Shown here in pieces: positions 7,533 to 16,105 of a DNA stretch of 42,956 bases. Within the stretch, counting starts at the first letter, position 1, and each line of letters begins with the position of its first letter. Source of the stretch: an uncultured Eggerthellaceae bacterium (GTDB taxonomy: Bacteria; Actinomycetota; Coriobacteriia; Coriobacteriales; Eggerthellaceae). The stretch is from NCBI GenBank assembly GCA_904420215.1, contig CAJFUR010000021.1, positions 1 to 42,956 on the forward strand, given 5' to 3'. The notes under the pieces were generated by a model that did no database searches, was not told the DNA's origin, and saw only the letters and a list, made by a program, of their open reading frames with translations. The translations under genes and the position numbers were made by a program.

Positions 7533-8135
7533 ATGGACGACAAGCAACATGCCCGGGAAGCCGCGCTCGCCGCGCGCGACCGCATACCCCCAGCCGACCG
7601 GCTGCGGCGCAGCGCCGAGGCGTGCCGCAAGCTGGAAAGCCACTTCGCGCCCCTTTTGCAGCCGGGATCCCTGTTGGCAGTGTATGCCGCCATGAAAAGC
7701 GAGGTCGATCTGCGGGCGCTCGTGGATGCCGCGCATGCGCGCGGCTGGCGCGTGTGCTTCCCCTGCATGACAAGGGATGCCGCCGCGCCTTTCTCCCCGG
7801 CTCGCATGGAATTCCACTGCGTCGAACCCGCGCAGCTTGCGGGCGCGCGGGCGGGCTTCCTCGCGCACCCGCTGCGCACGTGGCCTTCTGGCTCCTTGGA
7901 GCGCGAAGGCTACTCCCCTGTAGAGCCTTCCCAGATAGACGGCGTGGTGGTGCCGCTCGTGGCGTTCGACGCCGCCGGCAGACGCCTTGGCTACGGTGGC
8001 GGCAACTACGACCGCCTGCTCGCCTCCCTCCGCCCGGATGCCGCCGTGGCCGGCGTCGCATTCGCGGAGCAGCGCCTTGCCCGCGTGCCCACCGAACCGC
8101 ACGACCGCCCGCTGCCCACCGTCATAGTGGCGTGA
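7533..8135 (+). CDS. 5-formyltetrahydrofolate cyclo-ligase
   Basis: A 200-residue cytosolic enzyme that converts 5-formyl-THF to 5,10-methenyl-THF with ATP, returning the storage/inhibitory folate to one-carbon metabolism. The family signature RLGYGGGNYDRLL (GxGGGxYDR nucleotide/folate loop) is near residues 150-162, and an N-terminal helix with basic residues (REAALAARDRI) matches the family start. Length is typical (about 180-200). The ATG is immediately behind a -10 box with no ribosome site, suggesting leaderless expression. Its 3' end overlaps the convergent amidohydrolase gene by 14 bp. Known names in other bacteria are fau or ygfA. Confidence 0.93.
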   Translation: MDDKQHAREAALAARDRIPPADRLRRSAEACRKLESHFAPLLQPGSLLAVYAAMKSEVDLRALVDAAHARGWRVCFPCMTRDAAAPFSPARMEFHCVEPAQLAGARAGFLAHPLRTWPSGSLEREGYSPVEPSQIDGVVVPLVAFDAAGRRLGYGGGNYDRLLASLRPDAAVAGVAFAEQRLARVPTEPHDRPLPTVIVA

Positions 8136-9465
8136 GGTAGTCGGCAGCGAACTGGGCGGCCACCATGGCGCCCTTGACCAGCACGCTTTCGTCGATGTCG
8201 TAATGGCAGCTGTGCTGGGGGTGCACGATGCCGGCCTGAGAGTTGCGGCAGCCCACGAACACGAACACCCCGGGCACCAAACGCAGGTACTCGCTGAAGT
8301 CCTCCCCGGAAAGCGTGCCGATGTAGCTGCCCACGGCCTGTTCGCCCAACACCTCCACCACGGCGCGGCGGGCGCGCTCGGCGCAGGCGGGATCGTTGGC
8401 AAGCCCGGCATTACCCGGCTCGAACGTGAACTTGACGTGCGCGCCGAAGGCCCGCGCCGTCTTGCCGACAATGCGCTCCAAGCGGTCGGGCACTTCGGCG
8501 CGCAGCCGCTCGCTCCACGTGCGCACCGTTCCCGTCAGGTAGGCCGATCCGGCCATGATGTTGCGTGCCTCGCCGCCGTGGAATTCCCCCACGGTGACCA
8601 CCACGGGTTCGAACGGCGAAACGTCGCGGCTGACCAGCACTTGCAAAGCCGTCACCATTTCCGCGCCCACCACGATGGCGTCCACGCCCTTGTGCGGCAT
8701 GGACCCGTGCGCGCTCACGCCCTCGATGTCGATGCGGAACCAGTCGGTGTGCGCCATGCGCTGCCCCGGCTCGCACGAGAACAGCCCCGCGTCCAAGTCG
8801 CTCCAGATGTGCGCGCCGTAGATGGCGTCCACGCCGTCGAGCGCGCCGGCGTCTATCATCAGCCGCGACCCAATGGAAACCTCCTCGGACGGCTGGAAGA
8901 TCAGGCGCACCTCGCCTTGCAGGGCGTCGCGCATCCCGCACAGGATGCGGGCCGCGCCCAGCAACATGGCCATGTGCCCGTCGTGGCCGCACGCATGCAT
9001 GACGCCCGGGGTTTGCGACGCATACGCGGCGCCCGTCTGCTCGGTCACGGGAAGGGCATCCATATCGGCCCGCAGGGCAACGCGGTGGCGGGGCGCGCCG
9101 GCGGCATCGTAGGCCCCGGCTGCCGTGCCCGCAATGGTGGCGATGACGCCGTTTTCCGCCACGCGGCGCCACGGCACGCCCAGCGCGTCGAGTTCGGCGC
9201 ACACCGCATCGGCGGTTTGCGCTTCCTGCCCGCTCAACTCGGGATGCTCGTGGAAGCGCCGCCGCAAGCCGACGATGTGCGGCTCTATGCACGCGCCAAT
9301 CTCGCGGACGCGCGAGGCGCCCGCCCCTCCGCCCGCACCCGAGACTTCCGCCCGCCCCTGCCGGGGCTCCCCGTGGGACTGCTCATTGGTTCGCTCGCAA
9401 AGATTTTCGCTAGACCCCTCGTGGGAGCACCCGCAAGGCTGCTCGCCCATAGGCAACGATTCCAT
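8122..9465 (-). CDS. M20-family metallo-amidohydrolase (N-acyl amino acid / amide hydrolase type)
   Basis: A 447-residue predicted cytosolic zinc/manganese hydrolase of the M20D group, which removes acyl groups from N-acyl amino acids or amino acid conjugates. Motifs are in order: LRRRFHEHPELSG near 70, RADMDALPV near 132, the metal-binding HACGHDGHMAMLLGAA near 157, and the catalytic/metal pair SEE near 193-195. The start is set at ATG 9465, preceded by GGGAAGG; a GTG at 9498 without a good site is the alternative. Even so about 60 poorly conserved residues precede the fold. The gene begins 42 bp after the oxidoreductase beta subunit on the same strand, so it is probably the last gene of that operon. 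The substrate is not deducible; an amino-acid conjugate linked to 2-oxoacid degradation is a guess. Confidence 0.9.
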   Translation of the reverse strand: MESLPMGEQPCGCSHEGSSENLCERTNEQSHGEPRQGRAEVSGAGGGAGASRVREIGACIEPHIVGLRRRFHEHPELSGQEAQTADAVCAELDALGVPWRRVAENGVIATIAGTAAGAYDAAGAPRHRVALRADMDALPVTEQTGAAYASQTPGVMHACGHDGHMAMLLGAARILCGMRDALQGEVRLIFQPSEEVSIGSRLMIDAGALDGVDAIYGAHIWSDLDAGLFSCEPGQRMAHTDWFRIDIEGVSAHGSMPHKGVDAIVVGAEMVTALQVLVSRDVSPFEPVVVTVGEFHGGEARNIMAGSAYLTGTVRTWSERLRAEVPDRLERIVGKTARAFGAHVKFTFEPGNAGLANDPACAERARRAVVEVLGEQAVGSYIGTLSGEDFSEYLRLVPGVFVFVGCRNSQAGIVHPQHSCHYDIDESVLVKGAMVAAQFAADYLTPL

Positions 9466-9507
9466 ACCGCCCGCCTTCCCTTCGCACCGCAAGCGCACAA
9501 GCGCCGC

Positions 9508-10491
9508 TCACTGCCACATGCGGCGCATGGCTTCCCATTTGGCGTCCCGCGATGCCTCTATGAGGGCTATGTCCTCGGCAGCGAGCTGCTTGAAGCGGCC
9601 CTGCCGGCGCAGGTACGCCTCCACGCTGGAAAACGTGCGCGGGTTGCGGTTGAGCTTGAACCGGCCGCCCGACACGTCGGTGGACGGAATGTCGGGCACG
9701 CCTTCCGCGGCCTGCTCCCCTTGCGCAGCTGCAGCCTGCGCGGCCAGCGTTTGCGGGCCTTCGTATTCGGCCAGATACCACAGGCCGCAGTCCACGATCT
9801 CCTTCGCCACGTCGATGGTTTCGTCCACGCCGCAGCCCCAGCCGGTGGGGCACGGCGCAATCACGTGGATGTAGCGCGTGCCGTGCAGCGACGCCGCGCG
9901 CTCCACCTTGCGCATGAAGTCCGTCACGTATCCGATGGACGCCGTGGCCGCATAGGGAATGCCGTGGGCGGCCACGATCTCGAACATGTTCTTCTTCTGC
10001 GTCAGGCAGCCGCGCGCGTTCTTGCCGGCGGGCGTGGTGGTGGTCTTCGCGCCGAAGGGCGTGAGCGAGCTTTTCTGGATGCCGGTGTTCATGTACGCTT
10101 CGTTGTCGTAGCAGATGTAGAGGATGTCGTCGTTGCGGTCGATGGCACCGGACAGCGCGGCCATGCCGATGTCGGCCGTGCCGCCGTCGCCCGCAAAGCC
10201 CACGACCGTGCAGTCTTCGGGCTTTCTGCCCTGCGCGCGCAGGCCGGCCTCGATGCCCGTGAGCACGCTGGCCGTGGCGGCGAACGGCGTGATCATGGCA
10301 TTGTTGGCGAAGCACAGCTGCGGGAAGTTGAACCCGACGGCGCTCATGCAGCCGGCGGGCAGCGCGCACACGGCGTTCGGGCCGAGCACTTTCAGGCACG
10401 TGCGCACCACCAGCGACGCGCCGCACCCGGCGCACGCCTTGTGTCCGAAGAAGAACTCGTCGTCGGCCATGGTCTTGGCATTGATCGACAT
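9508..10491 (-). CDS. 2-oxoacid:ferredoxin oxidoreductase, beta (thiamine diphosphate) subunit
   Basis: A 327-residue subunit of the oxygen-sensitive enzyme that oxidatively decarboxylates a 2-oxoacid to acyl-CoA, reducing ferredoxin. The N-terminal GHKACAGCGASLVVR supplies two cysteines of the proximal [4Fe-4S] cluster. GFAGDGGTADIGMAAL with the following ...CYDNEAYMNTG is the thiamine-diphosphate/Mg motif (GDG...N). The ATG at 10491 has GGGGGCG 8 nt upstream and lies 1 nt beyond the alpha-subunit stop, so the two are coupled. An in-frame start at 10512 would overlap alpha and has no ribosome site. The subunit composition fits pyruvate- or branched/aromatic-2-oxoacid enzymes; sequence alone does not decide which. 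Confidence 0.92.
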   Translation of the reverse strand: MSINAKTMADDEFFFGHKACAGCGASLVVRTCLKVLGPNAVCALPAGCMSAVGFNFPQLCFANNAMITPFAATASVLTGIEAGLRAQGRKPEDCTVVGFAGDGGTADIGMAALSGAIDRNDDILYICYDNEAYMNTGIQKSSLTPFGAKTTTTPAGKNARGCLTQKKNMFEIVAAHGIPYAATASIGYVTDFMRKVERAASLHGTRYIHVIAPCPTGWGCGVDETIDVAKEIVDCGLWYLAEYEGPQTLAAQAAAAQGEQAAEGVPDIPSTDVSGGRFKLNRNPRTFSSVEAYLRRQGRFKQLAAEDIALIEASRDAKWEAMRRMWQ

Positions 10492-10492
10492 G

Positions 10493-11704
10493 CTAGTTCG
10501 CCCCCTTCGCACCTGCGGCGTCCGCCGGCGAATCTATCCCCAAGAAGCTCACACGCGGAATGTCCCCGCCCGCCAGCTGGGAGGTCAGCAAAACCCGGAA
10601 AATCCCCTCCACCTGCGCCGACGTGATGTCGTCGCCGCCAAGGCCGCCGATGAAGTCATACGTGGGCACCGCCATGCCCGCCTGCTGCAGCACGGAATTC
10701 ACGTTGGTGAACACCGTGCCCTCCGCGCCAAAGGAAACGTCCTTTTCCAGCACGCCCACCACCTTGGCCGCACCCAGCGCGTGCGCAATCTCGCGCGTCG
10801 GCAGGGGCCGCAGGTAGCGTATGCGCAGAAGCCCCACGCGCAGGCCCTGTGCGCGCAGGGCGTCCACCACGTCGCGCACCAGCCCCGCCGCCGATCCCAA
10901 GGCAACCAGCACGCAGTCGGCGTCTTCGCACCGCACCGCTTCCACCAAGCCCGGATACTGCCGCCCGAACACGCAGGCGAAGCGCCGCTCCACTTCCTCC
11001 ACCACGTCTGCCGCGCCCAGCATGTCGCAATGCTCGCGGTGCTTGAAGTAGCGGTTGTATTCCGGGCCGGCCGAAAAGCCGATGTTCACGGGATGCTCGA
11101 AATCGAACCGGTTGCGCGTGCGGTACGGCGGCAAAAACGCGTCGGCCTCGTCGGGCGCGGGCACGTCCACCGTCTCGTAGGTGTGCGTGAGCGCGAACCC
11201 GTCCAGATTCACCATGACCGGCGTCTGCACGCGCTCGTCCTCCGCAAGCGCGTAGGCCATGAGCGCCAAGTCAAGCGCCTCCTGGTTGTTCTCCGCGTAC
11301 ACCTGAATCCACCCGTGGTCCAGAAGCGCCAGCGAGTCGCGCTGGTCGCCGTAGATGTTCCACGGCAACGCCGTGGACCGGTTGGCATTCATCATGACGA
11401 TGGGGAACCGCCCGCCCGACGCGTAGGTCAGGCACTCGGCCATGTACAGCAGCCCCTGGCTCGACGTGGCCGTGAACGTGCGCGCGCCCGTGGCCGACGC
11501 GCCAATGGCACACGACAGCGCCGAATGCTCGGACTCCACATGCACGTATTCGGCGGCAAGCTCGCCCGCCTCCACCATTTCGCTCAACCGCTCCACCACC
11601 ACGGTCTGCGGCGTGATGGGATAGGCGGAAATCACCTGCGGGCGCGCCAGCCGCACGCCTTCGGCGAACGCCTCGTCGCCGGAAAGGAACCGCTTCGCAC
11701 TCAT
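10493..11704 (-). CDS. 2-oxoacid:ferredoxin oxidoreductase, alpha subunit
   Basis: A 403-residue pyrimidine-binding/transketolase-like subunit. The family signature ISAYPITPQTVVVERLSE is at about 22-39, with EYVHVESEHSAL (thiamine-activating glutamate) following and ATSSQGLLYMAECL after it. The C-terminal half has the domain II fold (CVLVALGSAAGLVRDVVDALRAQGLRVGLLRIRYLRPLP). The start at ATG 11704 has AAGGAGG 8 nt upstream and overlaps the gamma-delta stop as ATGA; a longer frame to 11785 lies wholly inside the upstream gene. Works with the gene-fused gamma-delta and the beta subunit as one complex in the cytosol. Confidence 0.93.
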   Translation of the reverse strand: MSAKRFLSGDEAFAEGVRLARPQVISAYPITPQTVVVERLSEMVEAGELAAEYVHVESEHSALSCAIGASATGARTFTATSSQGLLYMAECLTYASGGRFPIVMMNANRSTALPWNIYGDQRDSLALLDHGWIQVYAENNQEALDLALMAYALAEDERVQTPVMVNLDGFALTHTYETVDVPAPDEADAFLPPYRTRNRFDFEHPVNIGFSAGPEYNRYFKHREHCDMLGAADVVEEVERRFACVFGRQYPGLVEAVRCEDADCVLVALGSAAGLVRDVVDALRAQGLRVGLLRIRYLRPLPTREIAHALGAAKVVGVLEKDVSFGAEGTVFTNVNSVLQQAGMAVPTYDFIGGLGGDDITSAQVEGIFRVLLTSQLAGGDIPRVSFLGIDSPADAAGAKGAN

Positions 11705-12966
11705 TGGAGGCCCTCCTTGCCCTCGCCGCGCTCCGGCACCATGGCAATGGCCCCGAACGCGCATACCCGCGCGCAGATGCCGCACCCCTTGCAGAAGTCG
11801 TAGTCGATGGCCACCGGAGCGGGCGCGACGGGAGTCTGCGGAACGGGCACAGACGCGGAAGCCGCTGGGTCAGGTGCGGAAGTCGCCGGCACGACGGCGG
11901 CCTTTCTAACCGCGCCATTGGGCAATTCGCCTCCAGCATCCGCTTCCTTGTTGCTGGCAGCAAGGGAATTGCACGAAAAGGCTCGCTCGGTGGATGCGGA
12001 AGCCGCCGGGGCGCACTTGAACACCGTGCCGTCGGGGCAATGCAGGTAGCACTGCAGGCACCCCGTGCACTTCCCCGCGTCGATGACGGGGCGCACGTTG
12101 CGCCAACCCGCGTTCTTCGCCACCAAATGCCCCGCCTCGAAACAGGTGGTGCGCGCATAGTCGTCGGGCTGCGGGATTGCGGCGCGCAGCGTGGGAATGC
12201 TTGCCGGACGGCGCTGTGGGGCGGGCCGCGCCGCGGAAGCAGAAGCAAGGGTTGGGACGAGCGTGCCCGACCCCTGCGCAGCTGCGGCGCGCGGCGCGTC
12301 GTTGCACGGCGCATTCCCTCGCGGCGCGTCGCCCTGCGAGGCCTGCGGGTCATTGAACGCGGGAGCCTGCGAGGCGGCGGGCGTATCGCCCTGCGGCGCC
12401 TGCAGCGCGTCGCTCTGCGAAGCCAGCGCGCCAACGGCCCCACATTGCCCCCGCATCTGCCCGTACACCGCATCGACGATGGCGATGTTGCGCTCGCGCA
12501 GCCGTTCGGGCATGTACAGCCGCACCGCCTCGCGCACGTCCTCGACGTCCACCCGCCCACTCAACGCGGCCAATGCGCCCAGAAACGCCGTATTGGGAAT
12601 GGGCCGGCCCAGCACGGACGCAGAGATCCCATTGGCATCGACGGAAAGGACGCGCGGGTCGCCATGGTGTCGCGTGCTGTTCACCAGAACCTTCCCTCCG
12701 GGCTTCAGCTCGCTCTCCCACGCGCAACCCAGCAGCGTCTCGTCCAGATACACCACGAAATCAGCCTGCGAACTCGCACTGCGGTCGCCGATGGGACGGT
12801 CGTCAAGCTTGGTGAATGCCCGCATGGGAGCGCCGCGCCGCTCGGGGCCAAAGGAGGGAAAAGCCAAAGCGAACCGCCCTTCGGCCAAGGAAGCCGCCGC
12901 GCCCAGCAGGCGAGCCGCCGTGAACGCCCCTTGCCCGCCGCGACCGTGCCACAACACTTCTATCAT
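11701..12966 (-). CDS. 2-oxoacid:ferredoxin oxidoreductase, fused gamma-delta subunit with long linkers
   Basis: A 421-residue fusion. Residues 1-175 are the gamma (CoA-binding) domain, starting MIEVLWHGRGGQGAFTAARL. About 180-265 is an Ala/Gln/Pro linker with degenerate repeats (QAPQGD, QASQGD). The delta part has two [4Fe-4S] ferredoxin motifs: cysteines at 300, 303, 306 and 310 (CTGCLQCYLHCP) and at 392, 395, 398 and 402 (CKGCGICARVCAF). In ordinary delta subunits the motifs are about 30 residues apart; here a low-complexity insert of about 65 residues separates them. The second start codon of the frame (ATG 12966) is chosen because it begins at the conserved fold. First gene of the minus-strand operon; no clear promoter was recognised in the GC-rich upstream DNA. 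Confidence 0.9.
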   Translation of the reverse strand: MIEVLWHGRGGQGAFTAARLLGAAASLAEGRFALAFPSFGPERRGAPMRAFTKLDDRPIGDRSASSQADFVVYLDETLLGCAWESELKPGGKVLVNSTRHHGDPRVLSVDANGISASVLGRPIPNTAFLGALAALSGRVDVEDVREAVRLYMPERLRERNIAIVDAVYGQMRGQCGAVGALASQSDALQAPQGDTPAASQAPAFNDPQASQGDAPRGNAPCNDAPRAAAAQGSGTLVPTLASASAARPAPQRRPASIPTLRAAIPQPDDYARTTCFEAGHLVAKNAGWRNVRPVIDAGKCTGCLQCYLHCPDGTVFKCAPAASASTERAFSCNSLAASNKEADAGGELPNGAVRKAAVVPATSAPDPAASASVPVPQTPVAPAPVAIDYDFCKGCGICARVCAFGAIAMVPERGEGKEGLQ

Positions 12967-13882
12967 GTTCCCTGCTTTCTCCCCGGCCTTCCGTCCATGC
13001 TGGCCGCCGCCTGCCTGCACGCTGCCAACCGACTGCACACTGCTCGCCGTCGGTCCCCTGCCCGCTGCCAGCCAGCCGCCGGCGACCCACCCGCCGCAAG
13101 CGGCACCATCGCCAACCAGCAGCCGTCAGCGGCCTACCCGCTGCAAGCCAGCCGCAATCGGGACCCCGAACGCTCCCAACTGCAAGCGGCATCATCGCCA
13201 ACCCCGTTCATCTGCATTCCCAACAATCCTACGCTTCATGCCGCCTCCCCGCAATGCGCCGCGCAAGATGCGCGCCCCTTTCGGCAAGCGGCACGGCAAC
13301 CGGGTACGACAAGGCAGAATCGCACCAGCCGCGCCGTGCCCGCATTCGCTCGCAGCCTTTCGTTCCGCCAAACAGAAAGCCAGTTCTGTCACAAAACGCC
13401 TTCCCTCATGCCTGCCTAGCCACAAAATGGCCGATTCCTGCATTCTTTCCACCACGATGCAAAAGCCACACCGGTTCCCCAATCCTGCGAACAGGCATTT
13501 CTCCCCCAAAGCAATCAGCATAGCCAGAAGCCGCAAGAGAAAGATGCAGGAATTGGCAAAAATGTACCGCATCGAAAGGCACTCCGCATCCGTTTTGCGG
13601 CCGACGAGCGCACTCGACGAGGCAAAACGTGCCATACTGAAGAACACCCTGCATCACGTTGCAGCATGATGCGGCGCATTTGCGCAGGCACAGGGCGCAT
13701 AAGGCGCGGTGTGGGTTCTTGAATGGCCGCCCACTTCGATGCGGCACATTTGCGCAGGCGCTGAACATAGCCGGGTACGACAAGGCAGAATCGCGCCGAC
13801 CGCGGCGCGGCCCGCGGCAGCGCGTCCGCACCCGGCGTTTGCTCCTGCTATGAATCTTGCGGGAGGGGTTGCGCGCGGACTA
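12967..13882. repeat. Repeat-rich noncoding region between the oxidoreductase operon and the flippase
   Basis: About 0.9 kb without a supportable gene but with several repeat families. A 22-bp segment recurs at 13095-13116 and 13181-13202 (20 of 22 identical). A 23-24-bp segment containing GGGTACGACAAGGCAGAATC recurs at 13300-13323 and 13771-13794. A 22-bp segment containing CATTTGCGCAGGC recurs at 13668-13689 and 13738-13759, with a related inverted copy at 13555-13573. Open frames here cross the repeats, overlap one another and lack ribosome sites. Confidence 0.65.
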
Positions 13883-13888
13883 TATAAT
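13883..13888 (+). promoter_or_regulatory. -10 element TATAAT before the flippase
   Basis: A consensus TATAAT within TATATAATAG, in GC-rich DNA, about 230 bp before the chosen start of the flippase. No matching -35 at standard spacing was found. Confidence 0.45.
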
Positions 13889-14115
13889 AGGAATACGAAG
13901 AAAAGAGCGCAGAAGCACTAAGAAAGGGGCGCCGACGCGCGGCATCTGCAACGCGTGGCGGATGCTGCACCGAGAGCTGCCACCCGCAGCGCGTGGCAGA
14001 CACCACGCCGAGAGCGGGCGGCCGACGCGCGGCGGGCGGGTCGCGGCGCCGGAAGCAAGCGTTCTTGCAGGCCGCCACGGAAGTCACAGGAAGAAACGGG
14101 GTTCGACGCCACGCC

Positions 14116-15921
14116 ATGAGCCGCACCACGCGGGACAACGCCAACCGGGGATCGCACGTCCGGCCCAACCATGCGCCCGAGACGGGCCCGCATGCCGGCG
14201 CGCGGGCATCACTACCACCCGCGCGCGGCGAGGGCGAGCGTGGCGCACACGCGGCACAACCCGGCATGCCTGCACAAGCAGTGCGCCCCGGCGCGACCGG
14301 GCGCGCCGCGCGCGGCGCGGCAGCCAACCCTCCCAACGCGCCAGCGCGCGCCGCTCATCCCAACGCGCCCACCCCTGCCGCACACTCCAGCTCGCCCACG
14401 CGCCCCGCGCGCGCCAAGCGGCCCCGCAGGCCCAACTTCTTCAAGCGCACCATCAACGGATGGTGCAACCGCCTGCTGGGCGCGGTGTCGGACCGGAACC
14501 TGAGCGGCCAAGAGGAGGAATACGCCGCGCACCGCACCACGCGCGACTACGTGTGCAACACGATAGGCATCGCGGCATGGGGCATGGTGTTCCCCTTCCT
14601 CACCGTGGTCGTGACCCAGCTGGTGGGCGTGGAGCAGGCCGGCATGTTCTCCATCGCGTTCGTCACCGGATCGCTGCTCATGATAGTGGCCAACTACGGC
14701 GTGCGCACCTTCCAAGTGTCGGACTTGGACGAGGAACACTCCTTCTCCGACTACCAGATCAACCGGTGGATCACCTGCGTCGTCATGGTGGTGGCGGGCG
14801 TGGCGTACTGCATGGTGCGCGGCTACGCCGACCAGATGCTCGTCATCAGCATAGGGGTGTACCTGTACAAGATGGTGGACGGCCTTGCCGACGTGTACGA
14901 AGGACGCCTGCAGCAGGTGGACAAGCTGTACCTTGCCGGCGTGTCCCAGGCATTCCGCTCGGTGTGCGTGTTCGTGGTGTTTTCGCTTTTCCTGCTGGTC
15001 ACGCGCAACCTTCCCGGCGCGTGCGTGGCCATGGCCGTAACGGCGGGCGCCACGTTTCTGTTCCTCACGTTCCCCTTGGCGCTGTTCGAGACGCCGAAAT
15101 CGCAACGGGGCACCGCGCGGGGCATCCTGTCGCTGTTCAAGCAGTGCTTCCCCCTGTTCGTGGCGCTGTTCATGTACTCGCTCATCGACAACATGCCGAA
15201 GTTCGTCATGGAAGGCGTCCTCAGCTACGACAACCAGCTGTACTTCAACGCGCTGTACTTCCCCGCGCAGATGATCCTGCTCACCATCGGCCTGATATAC
15301 AAGCCGCTGCTCGTGCGCATGGCCGAAACGTGGGCCGACCCGGAAAAACGGCGGCGGTTCGACCTGAGCATCGTGGTCATCGTGCTCGTCATCGTCGCCA
15401 TCACCCTTGTGGTGGCCCTGGTCATGGGGTGGATCGGCATTCCAGTCATGAGCTTCATGTACGGGCTGGACTTCGAGCCGTTCCGCGGGCTGTGCTTCAT
15501 CATGCTCGCGGCGGGCGGCGTGACGGCGGCCATCGACTTCCTCTACCAGGTCATCACCGTGCTGCGCCGGCAAAAGGAGGTCATGCGCCTGTACCTCATC
15601 ACGTTCGGCTTCTCGCTGTTCGTGCCCATCCTGCTGGTGAACTACACCGGACTGCCGGGGGCCGTGATAGGCTACCTCATTGTCATGTGCATCCTGCTGG
15701 TTCTGCTGGTTTCGGAGTACATCGGCATCCGACTGGAATTCGCGCGGCAGGACAAGCTGGCCGAGGAACAGCCCGCGCGCCTGCGCCCAAGCGAAGTGCG
15801 CGCGGAGCGGGAGCGCCGCGAGAAGGTGCACGCGAAGTGGGAATCGGGCGCGCACGCGCGGCGCGGCGCAGGCGCGCAGGACAACCAGGACGATCGCGAC
15901 GAAAGGCAGCTGCCGGCGTAA
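14116..15921 (+). CDS. Polysaccharide / oligosaccharide flippase (MATE/MOP superfamily, Wzx-like)
   Basis: A 601-residue multi-pass membrane protein that probably flips lipid-linked glycan across the cytoplasmic membrane. After a basic, Ala/Pro/Arg-rich cytosolic tail of about 130 residues come some 12-14 hydrophobic helices; the first repeat (GMVFPFLTVVVTQLVGVEQAG, then FVTGSLLMIVANYGVRTFQVS) has the Wzx/RfbX pattern. The C-terminal tail is highly charged (REREKVHAKWESG-like and DNQDDRDERQ). The start is uncertain: ATG 14116 is used, but GTG 13993 in the same frame would add 41 arginine-rich residues, and neither has a strong ribosome site. No glycosyltransferase genes are adjacent, so the glycan is unknown. 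A 26-bp inverted repeat begins 5 bp after the stop. Confidence 0.85.
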   Translation: MSRTTRDNANRGSHVRPNHAPETGPHAGARASLPPARGEGERGAHAAQPGMPAQAVRPGATGRAARGAAANPPNAPARAAHPNAPTPAAHSSSPTRPARAKRPRRPNFFKRTINGWCNRLLGAVSDRNLSGQEEEYAAHRTTRDYVCNTIGIAAWGMVFPFLTVVVTQLVGVEQAGMFSIAFVTGSLLMIVANYGVRTFQVSDLDEEHSFSDYQINRWITCVVMVVAGVAYCMVRGYADQMLVISIGVYLYKMVDGLADVYEGRLQQVDKLYLAGVSQAFRSVCVFVVFSLFLLVTRNLPGACVAMAVTAGATFLFLTFPLALFETPKSQRGTARGILSLFKQCFPLFVALFMYSLIDNMPKFVMEGVLSYDNQLYFNALYFPAQMILLTIGLIYKPLLVRMAETWADPEKRRRFDLSIVVIVLVIVAITLVVALVMGWIGIPVMSFMYGLDFEPFRGLCFIMLAAGGVTAAIDFLYQVITVLRRQKEVMRLYLITFGFSLFVPILLVNYTGLPGAVIGYLIVMCILLVLLVSEYIGIRLEFARQDKLAEEQPARLRPSEVRAERERREKVHAKWESGAHARRGAGAQDNQDDRDERQLPA

Positions 15922-15925
15922 GGCC

Positions 15926-15998
15926 GCGCAGCAAACAAGAACAGGGAGGGCACCCGGCGCATACGCGCGGACGCCCTCCCTGTTCTTGTTTGCTGCGC
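15926..15998. terminator. 26-bp perfect inverted repeat between convergent genes
   Basis: Arms 15926-15951 and 15973-15998 are fully complementary over 26 bp, with a 21-nt loop. It directly follows the flippase stop and precedes the end of a convergent gene, so it probably terminates transcription in both directions. There is no T-run immediately outside the stem, and the arm is longer than in ordinary intrinsic terminators. Confidence 0.7.
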
Positions 15999-16105
15999 CA
16001 ACGCGCGGCGACACGGCGCTGCGGCCCGCAGACTGCGGACCGCTGGCTGCAACCCGCAGGCGGCAACCTGCAGCCAGCCTGCGGCCGACCCGCCGCGCCC
16101 GCTGG
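15999..16105. other. Short convergent spacer with CTGC/GCAG repeats
   Basis: Degenerate repeats of the type CTGCRRCCCGCAG occur several times and could form alternative hairpins. No gene is supported. Confidence 0.3.

Noticed and set aside
13192-13831. Overlapping minus-strand open frames of 141 and 151 codons
   Set aside because: They overlap each other in different frames, cross intergenic repeats, and lack start signals and recognisable domains.
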